From assembly GCA_949317995.1 (NCBI GenBank), contig OX439035.1:80725959-80789958 (forward strand): a stretch of DNA of 64,000 nt, in the 5' to 3' direction. Below are positions 12,401 to 23,037 of this stretch, piece by piece. A program made the position numbers and the translations under genes. Every line of letters begins with the position of its first letter. The stretch's first letter is position 1. This DNA is from Acholoe squamosa. Lineage: Eukaryota; Annelida; Polychaeta; Phyllodocida; Polynoidae. Under the pieces are notes generated by a model. The model searched no databases and was not told where the DNA came from. It saw only the letters and a list, made by a program, of their open reading frames with translations.

Positions 12401-14110
12401 TTAGTTAATATCCCCCACTTATATCAGCATATTAGTCCCATCCAGCAGGATCTATGATGATTTTACACTATTCAGAGTGGGAATCTACCTAAAAATGTTT
12501 GATTCAGTTAAATTGACATCCATTCTAATAAAATTACCATAACTCATTTTTGGACAAAACAGCATTTTTACCTTTAAATGGCCTGTTTCTGTGTTCTCAA
12601 AAGTGTAAATTTTCTCCCATTTTTTTTTAGGATGAGCTGCTAATAACCAGCCAATTTGAGGTGTTTAACCTTGAAAAGGATGGCTTTGACTTTGGCCAAG
12701 GTCAACTGTGTTATGACCCTGAAAATGCACTCAAAAAGTAGACCAAGTATTTCAAAGCATGGCATAAAGTAAATTCAAACCAATGTTATGGTCATAAATT
12801 TTATTTCCCAGCTGATTTCAACAATGTTTGACCTTGAAAAGGATGACCTTGACCTTGTCTAAGGTCAAAATTGTTGGAACTATGAAAAAGGACTCAAAGA
12901 TGTGGCCATTTTAGTATTTTACAGCATGCCAAAAAATTAATTAAAGCCAATTTTATAGCCATAAACATGATTTCCTTGCTAATTTTTGCCAAATTTAGGT
13001 GTTTGACATTGAACAGGGTGACCTTGACCTTGGCCAAGGTTAAATGTGTCATGACCTTGTGCTCAAGGAGTAGCTAATTTTTGGATTTCAAGGTGTGTCA
13101 AAAATGAGTTGACCAACTTAGGATTTTAAAGCTAGACATTGTGGCTTGACTCGTAACAGAGGACACCGGTAACGGAGGTCACTTTTTCACAGTACTTTCT
13201 CCCTAAAAAAAATTAGATATACCATCAATCAATCTGATTTTTGCAATACAGTTTCCTTTTTTCATTTTCTTTGGAGTAGTACTAGTTATTTTTGTTTCCA
13301 CTTTAATAATACATGCTTAGTCATGGTAACAGAAGTCACTCACCTTAAAAAAAACTACTTCAGATTTTGCCAGGGAAATGCATCTAGTCCGGAGATGTCA
13401 GGAGATATCAAGTCCTAATCTGGCACATAACTATGTTCCTAATTGATCTTCATTTTATTCTGGTATTAACCAGAATATTCTTTTTATTTTCTGCCCAGGG
13501 CCACTAAAGGCTGATAGTAACGGAGGTCACCCTAAAATACTGGACACTGGTATAAAGAGGTCCAATCCTTCAGCTTTTCCTTGCTAATTTCTGCCAAATT
13601 TAGGCATTTGACCTTGGCCAAGGTTAAATGTGTCATGACCTTGTACTCAAGGAGTAGCAAATTTTTGGATTTCAAGGTGTGTCAAAAAATGAGTTGACCA
13701 ACCTAGATGTGGCCATTTCTAGTAAAAGTAACTTAAGGAGTGGAATCTTATCATCTTAAAGCATGTCAAATAGTGAATTTGAACCAAATTTATGGCCAAA
13801 AATTTAGTTGTCATATAAATTTCAATCAGATTTAGAGGTTTGACCTTAAGAAGGATGACCTTGACCTAAGATAAGGTCAATGATGTTGGAACCTTGAAAA
13901 AGGACTCAAAGACTTGACCATTTTAGGATTTTAAAACATGTCAAAAAGTGAATTTAATCCAATTTTGTGGCCATAAATGTGATGTCCATTCTAATTTCTG
14001 CCAAATTTTAGTGTTTGACCTTGAAAAGGGTGACCTTGACCTTGGTCAAGGTCAACATGTCATAACCTTGAAAAGGTACTCAAGGAGTAGATCTTTTTTT
14101 TTTAAAGTTC
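9434..14110. repeat. Inverted-repeat element built from a ~170-bp satellite rich in TCAAGGTCA
   Basis: Arms of about 0.95 kb (roughly 9434-10410 and 12645-13580) are inverted copies. They contain GTGACCTCCGTTACC motifs, then units of about 170 bp with TTGACCTTGGCCAAGGTCAAGG and CTTTTCAAGGTCAAACACC. Unit starts on the left fall near 10026, 10202, 10370 and 10543 (168-176 apart). The centre, 10410-12640, holds decayed units (to about 11530) and about 1.1 kb with no recognised content. Further right-arm-type units extend from 13580 to about 14110. No ORF of note. Ends and target duplication are not defined. Confidence 0.75.
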
Positions 14111-14190
14111 AAATTGTGTTAAAAAATGAATTTGAAACAATGCTATGGCTCAATATGTGATATCTTGGATTTCTCATTTTGTTTGAGCTG

Positions 14191-14204
14191 GTTGCCATGG
14201 CAAC
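14191..14204. promoter_or_regulatory. RFX X-box-like palindrome
   Basis: GTTGCCATGGCAAC fits RTNRCC-N(1-3)-GGYAAC. Similar matches are at 12368-12381 and 36316-36329. All lie in repeat-rich or intergenic sequence, so function is doubtful. Confidence 0.3.
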
Positions 14205-15461
14205 CAGGTTGCCATGCCAACAGGCCTTTCCAGAAAAAAAGTATGCCAATTTTTAAGATGGGTCCCATTTTGCACAAATAGTCAAGAAACAACCTAGTGG
14301 CCATTGACAGATGCAATTTTTTATTCTAAAAAGGGATTTTTTGATAAAAATTGCATAGGAAAAATGTCCAATCTCCATGGCAGTTGCCTGGGGGGGGGCT
14401 GAAATTGGATTGTGCAACCTGTATTCGAGGGCTAATATTTTGATAACCAGGAAACATTTATGTTCACTTCTTTTTTTTGGAAGTATCAGGATGACTTCAA
14501 GTTTTTGTTGGTACCTCACACTTACCTCTGTGAATATATCCAATTTTAGACATATTCTCTCCCTATTTGCAAGACTTAACTTGGAATGTGCCTGTTGTTG
14601 TTTTTTTATGGTTTCAAGCAATATAGGCCACATGCCAGATCCCTCCATAGCTCTATATGACTGACTGACTAATAGATCACTGAATACATAAAGACTTGTG
14701 CAATACTTTGTAGAAGTGACACAATAATGAATTTAGGTAAACCTGTGCCAAGATGAGGATAGATGGGGATGCGCCCCCGGATGCGCCATATAGGGATCGA
14801 TTGATTGATTGCGGGACTGATTGATTTTTATTGACATACATTCTCAAAGCTACAGCAGGGAGGTTTTCAATATAGCCAATTAGACATCGCCGGGCGATAA
14901 TGACTTACTACATATATAGAGCAGCACTATTAAAAAAATGCTCAAATACAGTGTTAATACTGTGCTTTCTTTCAATTCAACTCAGGGTGCGCATTATACG
15001 GCACATGGCTATTGTAATATTGACCAATGGGAGGCATCCCTGGCATAAAGTGCGGAGTCGGGGGCTGAAGGTGTTAGTCATAGTGGAGTCGGGGTCTAAT
15101 GGCGGCCCCCAGCTGATAATGGCTATGTGAGCTATACACGAGGCATTACGGCACTATCAGCACTTTCCTCCGACCACAGTATCATAACTTCACCAGTGAC
15201 CAGTACACCCACTGATCTAGCACATGTATGCATTCAGCAACTTATTATAATAAGGCTTATTCTTTCTGCCTAATTGTAGCATGTGCTCCACTTTTATACC
15301 CTAGTTTCATATACTACTGGCACAACAGCGCGTGGGCTGTTTGTCGCTGCTTGACATAGCCTAGGCATAGCCATAGGCACTATAGTCAAGGATATTAGGT
15401 ACTATAGTAGGAACCTCCTTGCTATAGTAAGCCCATCCTTTATGACATGTAATCATTATTT
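14205..15461. other. Intergenic, nothing recognised
   Basis: Overlapping short ORFs in both directions at 14253-14664 are not protein-like. A GATTGATT run lies near 14798. Confidence 0.45.
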
Positions 15462-15470
15462 AAAAAAAAA
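15462..15470 (-). terminator. Pol III T-run terminator of tRNA-Gln
   Basis: T9 on the minus strand, 10 bases after the discriminator base. Confidence 0.8.
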
Positions 15471-15479
15471 TCTGTGTGA

Positions 15480-15551
15480 AGGTTCCGCCGAGATTTGAAC
15501 TCGGATCGCAGGATTCAGAGTCCTGAGTGCTAACCGTTACACCACGGAACC
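15480..15551 (-). tRNA. tRNA-Gln (anticodon CUG)
   Basis: A full 72-nt cloverleaf without intron. Acceptor stem GGTTCCG/CGGAACC, A box GTGTAACGGTTAGCAC, anticodon CTG at 15516-15518, T arm CCGAG-TTCAAAT-CTCGG, discriminator U as in eukaryotic tRNA-Gln. Nine T's follow 10 bases downstream (15462-15470 on the plus strand as A's), a pol III terminator. Confidence 0.95.
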
Positions 15552-16261
15552 GACCTGACGACCGGCGGCCTTTACTCCCTTGAAATACTATTTTACACTG
15601 TACATGTAGGCCAAATGGTCCACTCTCTATGCCGCAGAGGAAGGTTACATGTACAAGTATGTATATTTTCGATCTCCAAACCTCCCATTTCCCAAGAACC
15701 CCAAAGCACAACAAATATGCTTAGTCTGTGGGGAGAAACATCTAATTGAGGCGAGTCCAATATAATTATTATTGGCAGGCATTTATTGGCCTTAGCCTAG
15801 TGCCTTTTCGCACCTGAGGCCATTATTCAGTCCTCAAAATAAATCGACACCCCTTTCTCTAGATTGGAAGGTTTTACTTCATTGGTGAGTCAATCATTTG
15901 AAAATTCAGGATGAGGTGTAGGTAAAAATGATAAATAAATGAAAATAAAAACGGCCTCGTCATATTAATTTTTCAGTGTTCGATGATGAGAAACCTTGTT
16001 TTATTTTTAGTGGCCTTGTTAAGGGGCATTATACCACGGTTATCACATTTCAAAACGATTTTGGGTGCCCAAACTGGATAATCTGAATGCTTTTATCACA
16101 GGATAGAGGCACTGAGAGTTAACACTTGAATATTGACAGTGTTCTTTTTCTATACTGTTCCTATATGTGACAGGAGCTATGACATAGCTTTGATGGTGGT
16201 TCATACTGAAAAAGTTCAGCATTGCCTGGGATCGATCCAGAGACCTTCTGACATAAAGTTC
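15552..16261. other. Intergenic, nothing recognised
   Basis: Between tRNA-Gln and the first fold-back hairpin. No coding similarity. Confidence 0.45.
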
Positions 16262-16327
16262 TGCCTTTTAGGTACTTGATAGAGGCACTCGGCTCTGCCT
16301 CATGCCTCTATCAGTACCTAAAAGGCA
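16262..16327. repeat. Fold-back hairpin
   Basis: Arms TGCCTTTTAGGTACTTGATA... and its inverse pair over about 25 bp around a 15-nt loop, CTCGGCTCTGCCTCA, which is itself nearly palindromic. Confidence 0.7.
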
Positions 16328-16428
16328 CTAGTGCAAGCATAATCATCATATATATTACATGGTAGAAGTTGCTTCAAATATAGTCGAATTTAGCCATTCA
16401 GTCGAGGCCATCCCCAGAGGCCATTATT

Positions 16429-16785
16429 AGGCCAAGAGAAATAAAAGGTGTGTTTCCAGAAACATAGCTCAAAGAGCTAGGGTCGGTAGGTCGGATTTAA
16501 AAAAAAAATTACATTTATATAGGAAATGTTAGGGCACATATCAATGGATGTATCAAATTCTTTGATTTCATTGTAAAATAATGATTGGAAAATGGCAACT
16601 ATAAGAGAGGGGAAGAACATGAAAAGGATACAGGAAAAATTCTCAAAAGGTAATGAAAATGTCTTTAAAATATGAAAAAATGAGACAAAATTCTTCAAAA
16701 TCACACAAAAAAAGTTTTTTTTTGTCCCTGTTTTTTGCTAGGGTCGGTCGGGTTACTGGAAACAAACCTTTTTTTATTTAGACTT
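16429..16785. mobile_element. TIR repeat family B, copy 2
   Basis: Reverse-oriented relative of the copy at 2911, sharing most of the interior (e.g. the reverse complement of GATACATCCATTGATATGTG) and the GGGTCGGTAGGTCGGAT / GCTAGGGTCGGTCGGGTTAC ends. Confidence 0.75.
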
Positions 16786-17086
16786 AACCCGATAGTCTGA
16801 TACAAAGCACAAATATGTTTGTCTTGTTTCTAAACGGTGGGCCTGTATACATTGTACAAGGGCTAATATCAGACATAAATAAAATGTATAACGGTTACCC
16901 TGGAGTCATTTCAAAATTTGCAATATTTGTGTGCTGCATAATATTTGGATATTATATAAATAAATTTTCTTTATCTGCATGAGTTGTTTTATTTGTCAGA
17001 GTGGAGTAGAACTGGTAAAAGTGCTTGAATTCGAATTCATATTCACACAAACCTAAAGGAGGGGGGTTACGGGCAGGTGAAGGTAA

Positions 17087-17422
17087 GGGATCGAGTGGTC
17101 ATTATTTATCAACAGGGGGTGGTGGGTTTGAGGGGGGGCGTAAAATTTTCAGACCCCTCCCGAGGGGGGACTAAAAAAATGTTGACCCCTCTTGAGGGGG
17201 GCTAAAAAAATTCACCCTCTTTTTAGCAAAAAAACCTGTGTGCTACTATAGATCAAAGAGGGGCGCGAAAACTCTTCGTGCCTCCGGCGCTGGGGGAGCA
17301 CAAAAAATTTTGACTGCCGTCGAGGGGTGGGCGTAAAAAATCTTCGTGCGTCCGCGCGAAAACCCACCACCCCCCCTGTTGATAAATAATGACCACTCCC
17401 TTGATAAATAATTACCACTCCC
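17087..17422. mobile_element. PIF/Harbinger-type MITE, diverged copy
   Basis: TIRs in the variant GAGTGGTCATTATTTATCAAC; flanked by TAA on both sides (17084-17086, 17423-17425). The last 22 bases of the right end are tandemly duplicated. Lies about 460 bases upstream of the Kazal gene start. Confidence 0.78.
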
Positions 17423-17878
17423 TAAATATAGATGAGGACATGTCTAAACGGATCCATGAATATATTATGTTTTGACAAATCAATAAACTATAAAGCATGA
17501 CTGCCCTTGGGTGGTATTTCAGATCTGACGACGGTAAACCACCTACCAAACACACAGTCTGCACGAAATACCACCATAGAGGTCAAGGTACAATTCATAT
17601 AGGCTTCCTCCTCCTCTCTGGGTGACCCAGTTCTCCTCTATAAACACAAGCGCCGTGCAGCGTCCACAAATCACCTGTGTTAGAGTGAGTAGCAGGACTG
17701 ATAAAGGCCCTGTTCTCACCTGAATAACCTCCATGACAAGCCCCTTTGGGAAGCCCACCTGTCAGCACACACACCTATGTAGGCTATCAGAATGGGGCAC
17801 ACAGAACAGTTGATCATTTCGTGATATATACCCCCACTGGAATATTCTCCTGTATACCCTTCAGACTGTGGAGTCGGC

Positions 17879-17966
17879 ATGGAGGGATCTACAGCCGGTG
17901 GAGTAGGGGGACTGACGCGGGTTGTGCTGCTTCTGCTGGCGGTGCTGTCAAGTACGCCGACTCCAG
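17879..17966 (+). CDS. Kazal membrane protein exon 1 (signal peptide)
   Basis: Encodes the n-region (MEGSTAGGVGGLTR), a Leu/Val hydrophobic core and a small-residue cleavage region (SSTPTP). Donor CAG|GTAAAA, phase 1. The next exon is 3.1 kb away, across a cluster of mobile elements. Confidence 0.88.
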
Positions 17967-18069
17967 GTAAAAATAACCTCAATATTACCCGACGTCCAGT
18001 ACATGTCACAGCTGGTAGAAATATCCCTAGATTATAAACCTGTCTGAAATATTTTCAATGCATGGACAG

Positions 18070-18131
<62 letters not shown>

Positions 18132-21100
18132 TATATCAAATGAATTTAAGCCCCATAAGCTGCATTTTCTTTATGAGAAATTATACATTACATATTGATT
18201 TCTTTTCTAAAGCTCTATATTATGTTGTGGTGCTCCTTAATAAAAGATGAGTTAGTCATAATTAAAGCCCGGGCATAAAGCCATAAGAGTAGTGTGCTCT
18301 AGGTAGTATGTTTCCTGTCACTTCGTCGACAACAATAAACAATAAAACGATAGTATTATTTTAAGAAATCAAAAAATATATGTGCAATTTCATGTTGCAT
18401 TGTATCGAAAATGAACAAAATTATAGGGAAAAAAAGCATTGAAATCAGGTGTTTCTATTCAGCTCGTCATTTCTCAAATACTGTGGATAAGCCATTATGG
18501 GGGTCTATGGGGGGTCCCCATGTCCCATGTCGATTTTAAGAAATGCCCATGTCCCGGTGTCAAATTTAAGAAACTCCCCACGTCTCATCTCATGTCACTA
18601 TAAAGCCCAAAAACTTAAAAGGCCCATGTCGCCATGTCGATTTTAGGGGTGTACAGCCCCCATTATTAAACCGTACTGCAGAAGCCACATTTATAAACTC
18701 TATGGCGCCTTTAATCCTTGAGCCAAAAAAAACTATTGTGTGTTTCCATGGCTCAAATATCTAGGGTCGGTAGGTCGGATTTTTTTTAGATATTCTATAG
18801 AAATGTATTGGTAGATATCCTATATTCTTCCATTTATAATAAAACTATGATAAACATAAGAGAATGGTGAAAAATGCTAGGCTTTGACCCTCTGACCCAT
18901 AGAAATATCGATGAAAATCTATAACAATATGGGGGGATGGAAACGTAATGAAAAATATGAAAGATTTCTCAAAAATTCACCAAAATTAAAAAAAAAATTT
19001 AAAAAAAAGAGTTAGGGTCGGCCCTGTTTTGCTAGGGTCGGTCGGGTAACTGGAACATAGCTCTCTTTTTTTGGCCCTATCACAATCAATAGCGTTTGAG
19101 AAATGATTTCCTGGCGACAACACTATAACCATCCTCTACACAGTAGTTTTGGCGGGAGCTGTGTCCCGGCTGTGTCCCATCTTTCTGACTGTCCTGTTGG
19201 AACCCCGGTGTTGGAACGTGCCTGTTTCACCTACTGCCCTCGCCTATAAAGATAGAGCTAGTGTATTGCCCTGTGTATTTATCATGACGTACCCCAGTCC
19301 CCACACTGGCCCCACCTCGTAGTCTACTTAGGGAGTGATCATTTTTTAACAACAGGGGGGGGGGGGCCGGTGGGTTTGAGGGGGGGTCAGAATTTTTTCA
19401 ACCCCTTGACCAGGGGGGGTCAGAATTTTTTCAATACCTCTGATGGGGGGGGGTCAAAATAATTTCACCTGTTTTCAGTGGAAAACCCCGCGCATTACTA
19501 TAGGCTAAAAAGGGACGTTCGCGCGCGATTTTTGTCCCTTATGGGGGGGGTCGAAAAAATTTTACCCCCTCGAGAGGGGGGGTCGACATTTTTTTCGCGC
19601 GTCCGCACACAAACCCACCAGCCCCCCCCCCCCCTGTTGTTAAAAAATGATCACTCCCTTAGTTTGCCCACCAAACTAGGTCGCCGGAGAAGTTGCCTGA
19701 GCTCCCTACCCCTCTTTGATTTGGGGTTTACGAGGGTGAGGCATTCAAGAGGAATTGACCCCCCACCCCTTCAGCTTCTTAACCAAATAGATGCGCACTT
19801 AATCAATGATACAGTTTCTTATGTTAGGAAGTGATCATTTTTTAACAACAGGGGAGGCTGGTGGGTTTGAGGGGGGGGTCGGAATTTGCGCGCGGTACTA
19901 TAGGGTAAAAGGGCACATTCGCACGCAATTTTCGGCCCTTATGGGGGGGTCAAAAAAATGTTACCCCATCAAGGGGGGTTGGAATTTTTTTCGCGCGTCC
20001 GCATGCAAACCCACCAGCCCCCCCCCCCCTGTTGTTAAAAAAATGATCACTCCCTTATGTATAGATAGTGCCTAAATAGTACAGCGTTTAGGTTATGTCA
20101 TAACCTTCTCCTTGAATCGTGTTAAAGTAATATGTATCAATAAAAGGGTGTGGGCTTATTGCCCTTATTGTCCCGGGCCATATTGCCCCTTGGACATATT
20201 ATTGCTTCGTCACATACATGGCTTAACAGACCTACTTTGCTGGTTAGTCCATTAATCACTGCACCCCAACCATGCAGATTGTGCATGGGTACTGGTATAG
20301 GTTGGGTAGACATATGGGGGTCTGACAATAAACACCTGTACCATCTTACTGACACCTGTACCTGCTACCACATAGAAATATATCAGCTTACATTATGCAG
20401 GCTACATGGCATACAGGGAGATCTTTCATAAGGTGAATTTGAGATAAGCTTACAAACAAAAACAATTGTAATATCGTTCAGATAAGAGTAGACTGATAAG
20501 AGTTGAAAAGAGTGTGTTAGATATATGTAGGAAAGTTTTTTTTTCCTTCTCCTTTTTAAAGACTTTTCATCCGATTTATTTCTATACAAGGTACCATGAG
20601 TATATGTTTTTCCACATATTCCTTAGAAATACTTTTTTCCCAAAATGCCCGTATCAATTGAATGTAGGGCCAAAAAGTGTATACGTAGTAGTATACCTAA
20701 AAGCAACAAATTTCTAGGCCTTATAAAAGACCTTGCATATTGTTCATATGTGTAGGGAAGTTATACATGAATAGAACTTTACTTGGCTGAACCGTTAATA
20801 CCGAGCAAGCCTGGTTTATAGATTAACGTTAGTCTCAGCTGGCAGATTTTGTCAGGGACACAATTACTAATGGAGAAATATATCTAATCAGCTCCCTTGT
20901 TTTATCCAAGAATAATCAAGCCATAGCTTTCTTGATAATGAGGGTGTTTTCCCCAGGGATACGCGTCAGCATGCGGCACGACCACTACACAATTGATGTC
21001 TACTTTATTCTCAGAATTTTCTTTTTCAAATGAACAAAAGCTTTTTTCACAGTGTTAACACACGTCATATAACAAATTTCTAAAAAAAAACTCTCTTTTT

Positions 21101-22972
21101 GTAGGAGTGGCAACAGTGGTGGCGGGTACAGAGTTGTGTGACGTAGATTGTCCTACCACCTGGGACCCTGTGTGTTCTACAAAGCACGTCACGTACGTCA
21201 ATGCATGTTTCCTCTACAAGAGCGTCATGTGTATGTGAGTACCTTCACCAAGATTACTATTGATATAAGCTTCTTATTGCCCTCACCACCAAGCTATACA
21301 CATGCAGTGAGTATTGGGTTTTAGCAACGAGACAGTGATAATTGTTTGTTAGCACCAAATTCTTAATGCTTAATTAAATCTTAATACTTATCTAAAAGGG
21401 CAAACGCATTGCACATGTACGAATGCCAGACCGGATTAGTCTATTTTACTCTAATATATTTCCTTGCTCTTAAGAAGTCAAATTACAAAGCACTCACTTG
21501 AAATTGCATGAATTCACCATGCGGCCTTGAAAGGGTTAACATGAGACTGCATCAGAGCGTTACCCGGCCTCCCGTTACAGGGTTAACCTATGCCTAGCGT
21601 ATGCACTACACTGCGTTGGGGCTCGGTACACATCCACATTGTATTCATATTTTTGTACTTGTTGTTCCCAATAAATAACTTTCAAAACCTGATGTTGTTT
21701 GTAATCCAGAGGACTACGGGATGTGCGTGAGGCGTACCGCGGGAGGTGCTCTGAGTGTGTGACTGACAGCTCCTGTCCGTCATACAGTGACCCTGTATGT
21801 GGTCCTGATGGACACACCTACCTTAACTTCTGCACCTTCCAAGTCAGCAACAGGTGCAGGTAGGTACACAAAAGAAATTAAGATGTCTGTTGCCATTTAA
21901 AAGTCTCTTTGAGGTCAGTTAGTTTGTAACGTACTGGGTACCATAGCCAGTGGCCACCCAGTCAATCATTTCGTAAATTTCTTTGATTTTGGTGGTGATG
22001 AAGGTTAATGAATTGGTAAGTAAAACGAGCCTTTCATTGTCTAATTTTATTCATCTATTCACTCATATGTCAAAATACACTCATTCTTGTCATCCAACTG
22101 GAGATTCATGATAAAAATATTCAAGAGGCCGTTCTATGTCAAGTGTAATGCAAATTAAAAAAAAAATTATAAGTGAAATGAAAATTTTGGTTTTAATGTT
22201 ACTACAGGGGTAACTCAACTGCACAGTATGTCCATAGAGGTCGGTGTGCCCCAGACCCGACCAGTCCAACCTGTCGGTCATTCCGGGTGTGTCATGTTCT
22301 CTTTATGCCTGTGTGTGGGTCAGATGGCAGAACCTATGGTAACTCATGTGAGATGGATCTCGTCAATGACTGCAGGTACTGTTAATAACCTTCATTCTTT
22401 TATAAACTGACTACTCCAACTGACAATCCATGACTTTATCATTGTACCACTAATTTGTCATTCTATCCTCTCTTAACACAGAACTCTAGCTGTATTAAGA
22501 TATAGGCAAAAATGGCAATTTTCATTCTAAATTCCAAATTTACTGCTCTCTCTTTCGCCTTACCATCTTGCGACCATTTTAGGCTTCCAATTTAAAGGTA
22601 ACATATAATTCACACAGGCCATGATACAGTTATTCTATATAAGATGTTTATGAATACCATAGATGGGCTTAGTTTAAAACATACCCTAGGCTAAAACGTT
22701 TGCCTGTATGAATAAATGGATTTTCAACTTCAACTTTAATAAGCCTGTCATTGACTGTAGGTAAGGGAAAAGGGACTATAAATTTTCTTAAAACCCTTTC
22801 AGAAACAGTATAGGCAATGATAAATCTAACATTATTGTTCAATGTATTGTGAAAATTGTAATGACTCGATCAAGGACAGCAGACAAAGATGATACATGTA
22901 ATGCATGGACAGGATCGATGATATCGACAGTGACAGTAACTAAGGATAATGATATTTTCATTGAGAACAAAG

Positions 22973-23037
<65 letters not shown>

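Noticed and set aside
15460-15714. 84-codon minus-strand ORF
   Set aside because: Runs through the tRNA-Gln gene.
16200-16250. GGGATCGATCC as a tRNA or SINE B box
   Set aside because: No A box or cloverleaf could be drawn around it.
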